A stretch of 51,937 nt of DNA from Comamonadaceae bacterium (GTDB lineage: Bacteria; Pseudomonadota; Gammaproteobacteria; Burkholderiales; Burkholderiaceae_C): the NCBI GenBank assembly GCA_947447615.1, contig CANFJQ010000002.1, positions 1-51,937 of the forward strand. The letters run 5' to 3'. Of the stretch, positions 1-8,014 are shown in pieces. Under the pieces are notes generated by a model. It saw only the letters and a list, made by a program, of their open reading frames with translations. It searched no databases and was not told the origin of the DNA. Position numbers and translations under genes: made by a program. The stretch's first letter is position 1. Every line of letters starts with the position of its first letter.

Positions 1-429
1 GACGAAAGTGATGATGGGCGTATCGCGCTGGCGGCAGACCTCGATCAAGCGGCGGGTTTGCGCCTCCACGCCATTGGCCGCATCAATCACCATCAGCGCC
101 GCATCCACGGCGGTGAGCACGCGGTATGTGTCTTCCGAAAAGTCTTTGTGTCCGGGTGTGTCCAAAAGATTAATCACATGCTCGCGGTACACCATTTGCA
201 TCACGCTGGACGCCACCGAAATACCGCGCTGCTTTTCGATCTCCATCCAGTCCGATGTGGCGTGGCGCGAAGCCTTGCGCGCCTTGACCGACCCAGCAAT
301 CTGAATCGCACCGGAAAATAGCAAGAGCTTTTCAGTCAGTGTGGTTTTACCGGCGTCGGGGTGGGAAATGATCGCAAAGGTGCGACGGCGGCGGGTTTCA
401 GAGGCGAAGGACAAAGCGGGGGATTCCAA
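1..429 (-). CDS. prfC: Peptide chain release factor 3 (RF-3), N-terminal part, runs off the left edge; TTG start proposed
   Basis: Reverse complement translates to ...[37 protein letters not shown]...[33 protein letters not shown]...[35 protein letters not shown], with translational-GTPase G1 and G3 motifs typical of RF-3. Confidence 0.93.
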   Translation of the reverse strand, partial: MESPALSFASETRRRRTFAIISHPDAGKTTLTEKLLLFSGAIQIAGSVKARKASRHATSDWMEIEKQRGISVASSVMQMVYREHVINLLDTPGHKDFSEDTYRVLTAVDAALMVIDAANGVEAQTRRLIEVCRQRDTPIITFV

Positions 430-500
430 TGGGGCGGCGCAGGTCGCGCGAAGTTGGTTATTTTAAGATGGCCCTCTTGCTACATCAGGGAGCGTTGAAC

Positions 501-743
501 ATGTTGTTTGCAGTGGTATTTACCGATAAGCCCGGCCATGGCGCTTTGCGTGCCGAGTATCTGGCCGCGCATATTGCCTGGGTGGATGCGAACAAAGAAC
601 AAGTGCTGGTCGCCGGTTCGCTGCGCGAGAACCCGGCGGATGTGCCTAAAGGTGGCTTGTGGGTGGTGCAGGCCCCTGAAAAAGCTGATGTGCATGCGTT
701 GATGCAGACCGATCTATTTTTAAAACTAGAATTAAATGGTTAA
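501..743 (+). CDS. YciI-like protein, apparently shortened at the C-terminus
   Basis: MLFAVVFTDKPGHGALRAEYLAAHIAWVDANKEQVLVAGSLRENPADVPKGGLWVVQAPEKADVHALMQTDLF resembles YciI; the last residues (LKLELNG) are atypical and coincide with a drop in GC. Confidence 0.7.
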   Translation: MLFAVVFTDKPGHGALRAEYLAAHIAWVDANKEQVLVAGSLRENPADVPKGGLWVVQAPEKADVHALMQTDLFLKLELNG

Positions 744-986
744 ATAAATTGCAAATTAACAATAAAAAAGCATTATTGAGCAAATTTTGAACATTTATCT
801 TATATTATGGTTTCTTAGATCAACTCGTGTGAATTAGCTGGGAGGCTTTTGATGAGGGAAATTAATGAAATTCTGCGTTTTTGAATGATGGCTTTCAACG
901 CTATTGGTTTTAGGTGCATTGAGAAATACGGTCATAAAAATCAACAGCTCGAGACTGGATTGAAATTGTTTCAGGGAGAAAAAATC

Positions 987-1541
987 GTGAAATCTAAAAA
1001 TTGGAATGTCGTTAGAAAACTTCTATGCCTGCTACTTTTCGCGCATTCTTTTAATTCGTATGCTGCTTTTTCCGATTTTTTAATTCATTATCGAGTGCCA
1101 GGCTTTCTTCATTACTGCGTTAAAAATGGACCTAATCCAGAGGAAAATTTTTATCAATACAATGAAGAACATTGTCAGGAGCATTACAACAAGCCCTACT
1201 CCCAAGACTTTATTTGGATTTACAGTCCCGCGAAAAATAAAATAACAGTTGAGGCTAGGATTAATTGGGGAAAGGGCAGAGAGACCAATGTCACAGCACA
1301 TGGCTTCTACAATAAATTCTCTGATAAAGTAAAATTAAATTCATTTGAACCATCCGAGTGGGACAACGGTGATGAAACCGTGGACTCGAGCACTGGATTG
1401 TTAAAAAATACCTGCGAAGTATCAATTAGGCGCAGGAACAATAAATTTGAATTTAAACCAAAGGTAAAACTTGGTTGCAATCTTCCTGAACAGTTTCTCT
1501 GGACTGTAGGTAAAATGCCGGGGGTAAGAATAAAAAAATAA
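987..1541 (+). CDS. Hypothetical secreted protein in an AT-rich segment
   Basis: GTG start preceded by AGGGAG; signal-peptide-like N-terminus (KSKNWNVVRKLLCLLLFAHSFNSYAAF); several Cys; much lower GC than its neighbours. Confidence 0.6.
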   Translation: MKSKNWNVVRKLLCLLLFAHSFNSYAAFSDFLIHYRVPGFLHYCVKNGPNPEENFYQYNEEHCQEHYNKPYSQDFIWIYSPAKNKITVEARINWGKGRETNVTAHGFYNKFSDKVKLNSFEPSEWDNGDETVDSSTGLLKNTCEVSIRRRNNKFEFKPKVKLGCNLPEQFLWTVGKMPGVRIKK

Positions 1542-1563
1542 ATATATTAAGGAAAGCGTTCGT

Positions 1564-1720
1564 TTATTGAAACTCATACCAAACCCCCCTGCCACTCCCA
1601 TGCTGTTTCAAATACTGGCGCTCCACCAGATTCCGGAAATGTTGCTTGGGCGTATTGCGGTTGGCACCGGTTAATGCGACGGCGTGTACCTGTGGTTTGC
1701 GCCAAGGTGTGGAGGTATTG
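1564..1720 (-). pseudogene. Remnant of a winged-helix C-terminal domain (Fic/AlbA-associated type suspected)
   Basis: Minus-strand frame reads ...VHAVALTGANRNTPKQHFRNLVERQYLKQHGSGRGVWYEFQ*, a helix-turn-helix/wing-like tail with no upstream domain. Confidence 0.4.
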
Positions 1721-1773
1721 CACTGGGGCAAGGCGCTTTAAAGCCGCCAGACATTAATTTAAGGTTCCCCGAC

Positions 1774-1893
1774 TCAAAAAGTCTTTCGCGCAGCCTGCAA
1801 TACTTCCAGCAATTGCGCCACATCACCCTCGTGCTTGTGCAGGTGTGGCGTGATGCGGATGGCAGGTCCGCGGATGCTTACGTGGACGACATG
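1774..1893 (-). pseudogene. 3'-terminal fragment homologous to the class-V aminotransferase at 2755-3900
   Basis: Minus strand encodes HVVHVSIRGPAIRITPHLHKHEGDVAQLLEVLQAARKTF*, against QVHVSIRGPAIRITPHLYNHEGDVARLLEVLDKALRKA* at the end of the intact gene. Confidence 0.85.
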
Positions 1894-1915
1894 GGCTTAC
1901 CAGCGATGGCCTCAA

Positions 1916-2332
1916 TTAATCAGTCAGCGCCTCTATCGGCACCTGGAAGCGCTGTGCCAGAGCACGCACCTGACGCAGGTTAAGACTACGCTTGCCGGCA
2001 AGCACAGCAGACACAACACTCTGCGCCCCTATTTCAGGCAAGTCGCACTGGCGCAGGCCGTGTTGCTCCATTAAAAATGCCAGCCTGCTTTGCGGCGTGC
2101 CTGCATCAGGCCAAGGGTGCATCCTGTCCTCATACTCCCTGATGCGCAGCGCCACCCAATCGACCAAGACAAAAATGGGGTGGTCATCGTCAGCCCCAAA
2201 CTGCTCAAAGCAGTCGTCAACAAAACGTAGCATGTCGTTGTAGTGGGCCTCATCCCGGATGGGCGCACCCAAGCCTAATGCGGTGTTCACTGCGCCCCAC
2301 GGGGCCAAAATATCAGAGACCTTCATTTCCAA
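1916..2332 (-). CDS. higA: HigA-type antitoxin with C-terminal XRE helix-turn-helix
   Basis: 138 aa; acidic N-terminal part followed by HTH (LRQCDLPEIGAQSVVSAVLAGKRSLNLRQVRALAQRFQV); downstream of and overlapping a HigB-like toxin. Confidence 0.85.
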   Translation of the reverse strand: MEMKVSDILAPWGAVNTALGLGAPIRDEAHYNDMLRFVDDCFEQFGADDDHPIFVLVDWVALRIREYEDRMHPWPDAGTPQSRLAFLMEQHGLRQCDLPEIGAQSVVSAVLAGKRSLNLRQVRALAQRFQVPIEALTD

Positions 2333-2613
2333 GCTCCTTGGTCATATTCCTTGTGCGTCAGAACGGCTTTTACCCACACCAGTCCCGGTTTGAACGCAAT
2401 GGCCGCCACCAGCCGGTACTTGTTGCCGCCGATGTTGAACACGTAACGATCCTCCACTTTGTCCACACTGGCAAAAGTTGCCTTGAGCTGGGCAAAGTTG
2501 GTAAACATGCCATGCTCTATCAAGCGCCGAAAGTTTTGCAGCGGCTGCTGGGCGTCAGCATGTATCGCTGCGAATTCACGCAGCACTTTGTTGGAGATCA
2601 ACTTCATCGCCAT
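2323..2613 (-). CDS. higB: HigB-type mRNA interferase toxin
   Basis: MAMKLISNKVLREFAAIHADAQQPLQNFRRLI...FNIGGNKYRLVAAIAFKPGLVWVKAVLTHKEYD matches the HigB family pattern; 10 bp overlap with higA. Confidence 0.87.
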   Translation of the reverse strand: MAMKLISNKVLREFAAIHADAQQPLQNFRRLIEHGMFTNFAQLKATFASVDKVEDRYVFNIGGNKYRLVAAIAFKPGLVWVKAVLTHKEYDQGAWK

Positions 2614-2620
2614 GGGTAAA

Positions 2621-2637
2621 TATAGCATATTGCTATA
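2621..2637. promoter_or_regulatory. Palindromic putative HigA operator upstream of higB
   Basis: TATAGCA-TAT-TGCTATA, a perfect 7 bp inverted repeat ending 7 bp upstream of the proposed higB start. Confidence 0.6.
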
Positions 2638-2754
2638 AATATTTGGTTCCCTGTACGCTAGAAAGCCGGTGTGCCAGGGGCTCAAGGCATTACGTGGCGC
2701 CTACAGTTCGCCCCGGCGGGTGTCGGTGTAGGTTTAAAGGCTTTACCAGGTCAC

Positions 2755-3900
2755 CTAAGCCTTGCGCAAGGCCTTGTCCAAGACTTCCAGCAATCGCGCC
2801 ACATCGCCCTCGTGGTTGTACAGATGCGGCGTGATGCGAATGGCCGGTCCGCGGATACTGACATGGACTTGGGCGGCAGCCATTTGTCCGGTCAAGCTGG
2901 GCGGTATAGGACCCGGCCAGCGCAGGCCCAAAAAATGGCCGGCGCGCAAATGCGCGGGCGCGGCGTGCAAGCCCCAGGGCGCCACTTGCGCGGCGATGCG
3001 GTCGGTCAGGCCGCCCAGGGTGTGCGCGATGCGCGCCACCTGCCAGGCGGTAATTTGTTCCAGCGCGGCCATGGCCATAGGGAGGGCGACGAAGTTGGCG
3101 CGCTCGCCCATGTCGTAGCGCCGGGCGCCCGCAGCGTAGCCTTCTCGGTAATCGACCAGGCGCGCAAAGTCATGCGCGGCTTCGCGGTTGGCCCAGTTTT
3201 CTTCCAGCGGCTGGCCGTCCTGCCAGCGCGGCGCCACATACAAAAAGCCCAGGCTGTAAGGCCCCAGCAGCCATTTGTAGGTAGCCGCCACCAAAAAGTC
3301 GGGCCGCAGCTGCGATACATCCAGAGGCAAAGCGCCCAGGGACTGGGTGGCGTCGACCAATAACAATCCGCCGTGCGTGTCCAGCGCCAGCCGCACCGCT
3401 ATCAGGTCGATCAGGCCGCCGTCGGTCCAGTGGCAGTGGCTGAGCACCGCCAACCGGGTGCGGGCATCGATAGCAGCCAGGATGGCGCGCGTCCAATCGC
3501 CGTCCTGCGGACGGTCCACGGTGACGATGCCCGCACCGGCAAGCCGCGCCGCGCGGCGCAAGGGGTAGAGGTTGGAGGGAAATTCGTCGCCGCAGATCAG
3601 CACCTGGTCGCCCGCCTGCAATCGGATGTTTTTCAGGGCTGTTTCGATGCCATAGGAGGCCGAGCCGACGATGGCGATGTCATCGGTTTGCGGGCCTATC
3701 AGGCGCGCAAATAGGCCGCGGGCCTGGTCTGGGAGCGAGAAAAAGTCCGCCGGGCGCACCCGCCAGGGCTGGGTTTTACCTGCTATGCCCTGCTGGCCCG
3801 CTGCGGAGGCGCTGCGCAAAAGGGGCGACATATAGGCGCAGTTGAAGTAGGCGACGTCCTCTGGGATGTCGAAAAGCGCGCGCTGACAGGGGATCGTCAT
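2755..3900 (-). CDS. PLP-dependent class-V aminotransferase (cysteine desulfurase/selenocysteine lyase-like)
   Basis: Contains LLLVDATQSLGALPLDVSQLRPDFLVAATYKWLLGPYSLGFLYV (PLP-lysine region) and the full class-V fold order. Confidence 0.88.
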   Translation of the reverse strand: MTIPCQRALFDIPEDVAYFNCAYMSPLLRSASAAGQQGIAGKTQPWRVRPADFFSLPDQARGLFARLIGPQTDDIAIVGSASYGIETALKNIRLQAGDQVLICGDEFPSNLYPLRRAARLAGAGIVTVDRPQDGDWTRAILAAIDARTRLAVLSHCHWTDGGLIDLIAVRLALDTHGGLLLVDATQSLGALPLDVSQLRPDFLVAATYKWLLGPYSLGFLYVAPRWQDGQPLEENWANREAAHDFARLVDYREGYAAGARRYDMGERANFVALPMAMAALEQITAWQVARIAHTLGGLTDRIAAQVAPWGLHAAPAHLRAGHFLGLRWPGPIPPSLTGQMAAAQVHVSIRGPAIRITPHLYNHEGDVARLLEVLDKALRKA

Positions 3901-4034
3901 AACAGGTGCTAAGGATAGGGGGTAGTAGAGAAAGCGGACATGGTCACATCCTAAGTGGCGGCTCAAGTAAATCGTATTGGTGTCGATAAAGAGATATCGA
4001 AAAACCTTTGAGGCCTTCACCTGGTTGCCGAAAG

Positions 4035-7000
4035 ATGAAATTTCTCTTAATTTGCGCGATGGCGCTTGCCTTGGCTGCTTGTGGCGGCGGCCAGGACAAT
4101 GCTAGTTTAGGGCCTGTGCAGGGCGTGGGTCCAGGTACACCCCTGCGCGGTACGGTGGCCGTTGGCCTTGCGCTGGCGGGCGCCAAGGTCGCGGCAAAAT
4201 GCAGAAGCAACGATAAGCATACCTATGAAAATCTAACGCTAAGCCTATCCAACCCCACGGTGTTTACCTTGCCCTCCACCCAAGGCGACTATCTTGAAAA
4301 CGCCTTGTTTAATGGGCAGGTGGTGAATTTGGGTGCGAGCATTCATTTGCCTGGCAAATTGAGTAAATACCAAATTTACTACGTCGTGGGATTAAAGTTG
4401 CTTGATGATGGCAGATACGAGTTCAAACTCTCCGATGATCCGTTAGATCCCGCCAGCCTGCTCAACACTCTAGGCAACACGCTTGAGGGCAGCTTTTCAT
4501 TGATCACTAGCAATGTGGTGACAGAACAAGTAACTGCGGACGGTTCTGGCGTTTATAGTTTTTCCAAATTAGCATATCTGGGTGCCAGGGCGCCATGTAT
4601 CTTAGAGGCCACCGGTGGCACACAAACAGACGGCGCACCATCGGTAGCGGTGATGCATTCGATTGCGAACGATATTAACGGCCTGGCCAATATCACTCCG
4701 CTCACGGAGTCCCTATTGGCGATTTTGTTGCAATCGGGAGATTTGAGTAATTATTTTGCGCATTTCGACGAGAGCAGTGCCTTTCAGTTGCGCGACCTCG
4801 CAAGCACAGTCAACATTCAAAAGGCTTGGGACAAAATTAAGGCGCGCCTGACCAACAATGGAATTGATTCCAGTGCCATTGCAAGTAACCCTATGACCGA
4901 GCTATTGGTCCCAAAGTCGACGCCTCAATCCAATGACGGCAATGCTTATGACAAATTGCTGGACAAAATAAAAACAACGGCACTGAGTACGGAAGCGGCG
5001 CCCTATGCCAAAGTGCTCAACGGCAAAGAGGCTTTAATTACGCTAGTCAAGCTTGACAGCCGTGGCTTGCCCTTGAAAAATCAGTTCGCGAAATGGGTGG
5101 ACAACGGCAGTGAGCTCGATGGCACGCGATGGGATTGCGTTCACGATACGGCCACCGGTATCTACTGGGAAGTCAAGCGCAATGACCCTAATCACTTTCG
5201 CCATAAGGGTCACAAATATACTTGGTATGACACCGGCAAATTAAATGGCGGTGACCCTGGGGCCGAGCAAAACGCCACATGTACCGGCGTCGAGGATCCT
5301 ATTAAATGCAATACTCAAAGCTATGTTAAAGCGGTGAACAGTGCGCGCTTGTGTGGCTTTGATGCTTGGGTGGTGCCCGATGTGGATACCTTCCAAAAAT
5401 TTCCGCTCAATAACGCGTCTGCAGTGATCGCGAACACGGATTATTTTCCGGATATCCAATCGGAGCCGTTGGCCAGCACGCCCCTGTGGACCCGCACGCC
5501 CAGCGCCAACAATGCAGATGGCAAATATGCCTGGACCTTCAATTTGACCAAGGGCCAAGTACAGGATGGCTTGAAAGTGGTGGCCCGTCCGGTACGGCTC
5601 ATGTTGTCGGTGGAGACGGTAAAAATTGCGAGTATTTCCAGCGCCAACAAAATCACATTGTCGCAGGCACCCAGCACTCCGATCACACCTTTACCCATGC
5701 TTCCCAACGACAATTCCGTTTTGTTCTCCGATCGGTTGCTCACGCTTCGCTCTGATGGTGTGCTCAATCCTCCATTGGCGCAAACTGCGAGCTACTTTCC
5801 CGTGGCCTTGGATAACACGACTTCGCCAGGCCCTTCGTTTCAATTAGCAGCTGTGTCTAGGGGGCAGGCGCTAGGCACATCGACGACGAGCAACGCATCC
5901 ACTTCCGAGCTGCCCACAAGCTACGTGGTGTTTGAAACCCGGCAAGCGGAAAAGCTGGAAGACGCGAGCTACTGCAATGGCGCTATCGAGTCAACGCGCC
6001 CTGAGAAGCGTTACAAGTTAGCTGCCGGCGAAGTGACCGATACAGTAACTAAATTGGTCTGGAAACAATGTGCCGAAGGTTTAAGCGGCGATAAGTGCGA
6101 CGTCGGCAGGGCCAAGGATTACGGTTTTTCAGATGCGAAGGCTGTTGCTACGGGGAGTTGGCGCTTGCCTACGCGAGCGGAACTCGCCACTTTGGTTGAA
6201 AGAAAATGTACCGGTGTATGGAAAAAGCAGGTCATCGCCAGTGGCTTGTGGATGAGCACCCGTTTATTTACGATCACAGGCGGCTGGGAGCAAGAGGCGC
6301 AATGGAGTACGCCGGTCGCTGTAGATTCCGCAGGCATGGAGTTCAGTGGCGATGGCACCAAAGATTGGCATGCAGAGGCCTCTAGCAGCGATTACTTTAT
6401 GCGCAAAAAGTCGCCGGTCGGTCCCGTAATGCGCATTGCGGGTGAATCGGGGTTTGGTTGGCGTGATGGCGTTCCTGCAAACCCGACGGGCCAATCGCTT
6501 CCCTTGTGGATGACGCAGCGAATTTTTACGGCTAACGGTAAGTCTCCGCAAGAAGCTCAATGGTCTACGCCGGTCGAGATAAAAGACGGCAGTACGTTGA
6601 AATTTAGTGCAGATGGCTTGTCCTACCATTTCCCGCCAGCGAGTAATGATGTCTTTATGATCGACACTAAGGACGCTGCGCCGACTATGATCCGCGGCGA
6701 AGCGGGTGGCGTCACCAGTACGGTTACGCAAGTCAAGGGCGTGGCTTTTTATCGGGGTAATTACACCGAAGATCTTTATCCTAAAGGTGGCAGCTTCTCA
6801 GCGCCTACGCCTGACTACCCATTGTTAACGACGGCCTCCAAGCAGGCGATGGTCACGGGCATTACTTTTTATCGGGGTAATTATTCGCCAGGTACTCCGG
6901 TGGGGGGGTCTTTCGAAAATCCAACACCTATGAGTAGCGGTTGGAGCGATGGGGTGCCGGAGCAATTGACCGGTAACGCTCCCGTTTCTGCAGCCGATTC

Positions 7001-7199
7001 GGCGCAGGCTATCCATCCAAAGTTATTTCCCCAGGCCAGCAGCCAGCCCTATCCTCAAATATTTTGGACGTCCAGTGCTGTGTCGGGTACCTCGGCGGCT
7101 TGGGCTATCAATTTTTACAACGGCTTTGAACTACCGCTGGACACAGTCAATCCTCCTCAGCCCGTATTTGTGCGGTTGGTGCGATCCACCACGCCCTAG
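4035..7199 (+). CDS. Large lipoprotein with two Lcl/DUF1566-like domains and inserted internal repeats
   Basis: Lipobox MKFLLICAMALALAACGGG; DUF1566-like segments (WDCVHDTATGIYWEVK...WVVPDVDTFQKF...; WRLPTRAELATLVERKC...FWTSSAVSGTSAAWAINFYNG...VFVRLVR); duplicated LWM(S/T)..R.FT....EAQWSTPV modules. Confidence 0.8.
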   Translation: MKFLLICAMALALAACGGGQDNASLGPVQGVGPGTPLRGTVAVGLALAGAKVAAKCRSNDKHTYENLTLSLSNPTVFTLPSTQGDYLENALFNGQVVNLGASIHLPGKLSKYQIYYVVGLKLLDDGRYEFKLSDDPLDPASLLNTLGNTLEGSFSLITSNVVTEQVTADGSGVYSFSKLAYLGARAPCILEATGGTQTDGAPSVAVMHSIANDINGLANITPLTESLLAILLQSGDLSNYFAHFDESSAFQLRDLASTVNIQKAWDKIKARLTNNGIDSSAIASNPMTELLVPKSTPQSNDGNAYDKLLDKIKTTALSTEAAPYAKVLNGKEALITLVKLDSRGLPLKNQFAKWVDNGSELDGTRWDCVHDTATGIYWEVKRNDPNHFRHKGHKYTWYDTGKLNGGDPGAEQNATCTGVEDPIKCNTQSYVKAVNSARLCGFDAWVVPDVDTFQKFPLNNASAVIANTDYFPDIQSEPLASTPLWTRTPSANNADGKYAWTFNLTKGQVQDGLKVVARPVRLMLSVETVKIASISSANKITLSQAPSTPITPLPMLPNDNSVLFSDRLLTLRSDGVLNPPLAQTASYFPVALDNTTSPGPSFQLAAVSRGQALGTSTTSNASTSELPTSYVVFETRQAEKLEDASYCNGAIESTRPEKRYKLAAGEVTDTVTKLVWKQCAEGLSGDKCDVGRAKDYGFSDAKAVATGSWRLPTRAELATLVERKCTGVWKKQVIASGLWMSTRLFTITGGWEQEAQWSTPVAVDSAGMEFSGDGTKDWHAEASSSDYFMRKKSPVGPVMRIAGESGFGWRDGVPANPTGQSLPLWMTQRIFTANGKSPQEAQWSTPVEIKDGSTLKFSADGLSYHFPPASNDVFMIDTKDAAPTMIRGEAGGVTSTVTQVKGVAFYRGNYTEDLYPKGGSFSAPTPDYPLLTTASKQAMVTGITFYRGNYSPGTPVGGSFENPTPMSSGWSDGVPEQLTGNAPVSAADSAQAIHPKLFPQASSQPYPQIFWTSSAVSGTSAAWAINFYNGFELPLDTVNPPQPVFVRLVRSTTP

Positions 7200-7372
7200 T
7201 TAGCCTAACGGCGGACTTGGACTTTAGTGCGCATCGGCCCTTACGCTCAGCGCAGCCAGATCCCTTACGCCTTGCTGGAGTCCGGGCTAGGCTTGCCTTG
7301 TGACAATCAGCGAGCCGGTGTTTACACTGGCCTTCAATGCACTAAGCCCTGGCCAGTCCTGGCCTTCACCCC

Positions 7373-7795
7373 ATGCGAATCGAAATTCCAGAATCCAAGA
7401 AACTCGTCTATGAGATGCTCATCCCCATGCGCTGGGGCGATATGGATGCGATGGGCCATATCAATAACACGGTGTATTTCCGTTACATGGAGACGGCCCG
7501 CATCGACTGGATGCGCCTCATCGGATGCGCCCCCAGCGCGCATGGCGAAGGCCCCATCATCGTCAATGCGTTTTGCAATTTTTATCGCGAGTTGCGCTAC
7601 CCCGGCGATGTCCGCGTCAAGATGTATGTGAGTGACCCGGCGCGCACCACTTTCGAGTCCTGGGTCACGATGGAGCGGGCCGACCAGCCGGGCCAAGTAG
7701 ACGCAGCCGGTGGCGCCACCACGATCTGGGTGGACTTCCCTAGCCAGAAGGCTATGCCCTTGCCCCAATGGGTGCGCGATATCGTCAGTCCGTAA
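7373..7795 (+). CDS. Acyl-CoA thioesterase, 4HBT/YbgC-like hotdog fold
   Basis: MLIPMRWGDMDAMGHINNTVYFRYMETARIDWM is a canonical 4HBT motif. Confidence 0.88.
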   Translation: MRIEIPESKKLVYEMLIPMRWGDMDAMGHINNTVYFRYMETARIDWMRLIGCAPSAHGEGPIIVNAFCNFYRELRYPGDVRVKMYVSDPARTTFESWVTMERADQPGQVDAAGGATTIWVDFPSQKAMPLPQWVRDIVSP

Positions 7796-7850
7796 TCGCG
7801 AAAGCACCTTGCCATGCGGGGGACGTGAAGGGTTTGGTATCATTCGACCA

Positions 7851-7957
7851 CTCCGAGGAGCGTTGCAGTTCACGCAAAGTGAATGAGGCTCGGGGTACAG
7901 GGGCCCTGTCTCCTGCATGTTTCAACTGCGCTCACCCACTGGTATCTGCGGGGTGAG
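7851..7957 (+). ncRNA. S-adenosylhomocysteine (SAH) riboswitch plus candidate expression-platform hairpin
   Basis: CCGAGGAGCGTTGCAG...GAGGCTCGG...CAACTGCGCTCACCCA matches the SAH riboswitch core. Pairings seen: CCGAG 7853-7857/CTCGG 7889-7893; GAGCG 7858-7862/CGCTC 7929-7933; TTCAC-GCAAA-GTGAA 7869-7883. It lies directly upstream of ahcY. Confidence 0.92.
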
Positions 7958-8014
7958 TTAGCTTTCTCCCGATTCGCCAGTGGTTTTCAAAATGTACTTT
8001 TTGGAGCCTTTGTC

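Noticed and set aside
1684-2243. Plus-strand ORFs over the aminotransferase fragment and higA
   Set aside because: They are the reverse of the aminotransferase fragment and HigA; no independent coding evidence.
1564-2640. Full integrative element or prophage around higBA
   Set aside because: No integrase, transposase, terminal inverted repeats or phage structural genes; only the gene-end repeat supports insertion.
2755-3900. Functional link of the class-V aminotransferase to SelD as a selenocysteine lyase
   Set aside because: The genes are 25 kb apart, and the family includes many non-selenium enzymes; sequence reading alone cannot support it.
4035-7199. Possible diversity-generating retroelement target, because Lcl/DUF1566-type surface domains can be such targets
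   Set aside because: No reverse transcriptase and no template/variable repeat pair seen in the window; the repeats are protein-module duplications. A genome-wide RT search would settle it.
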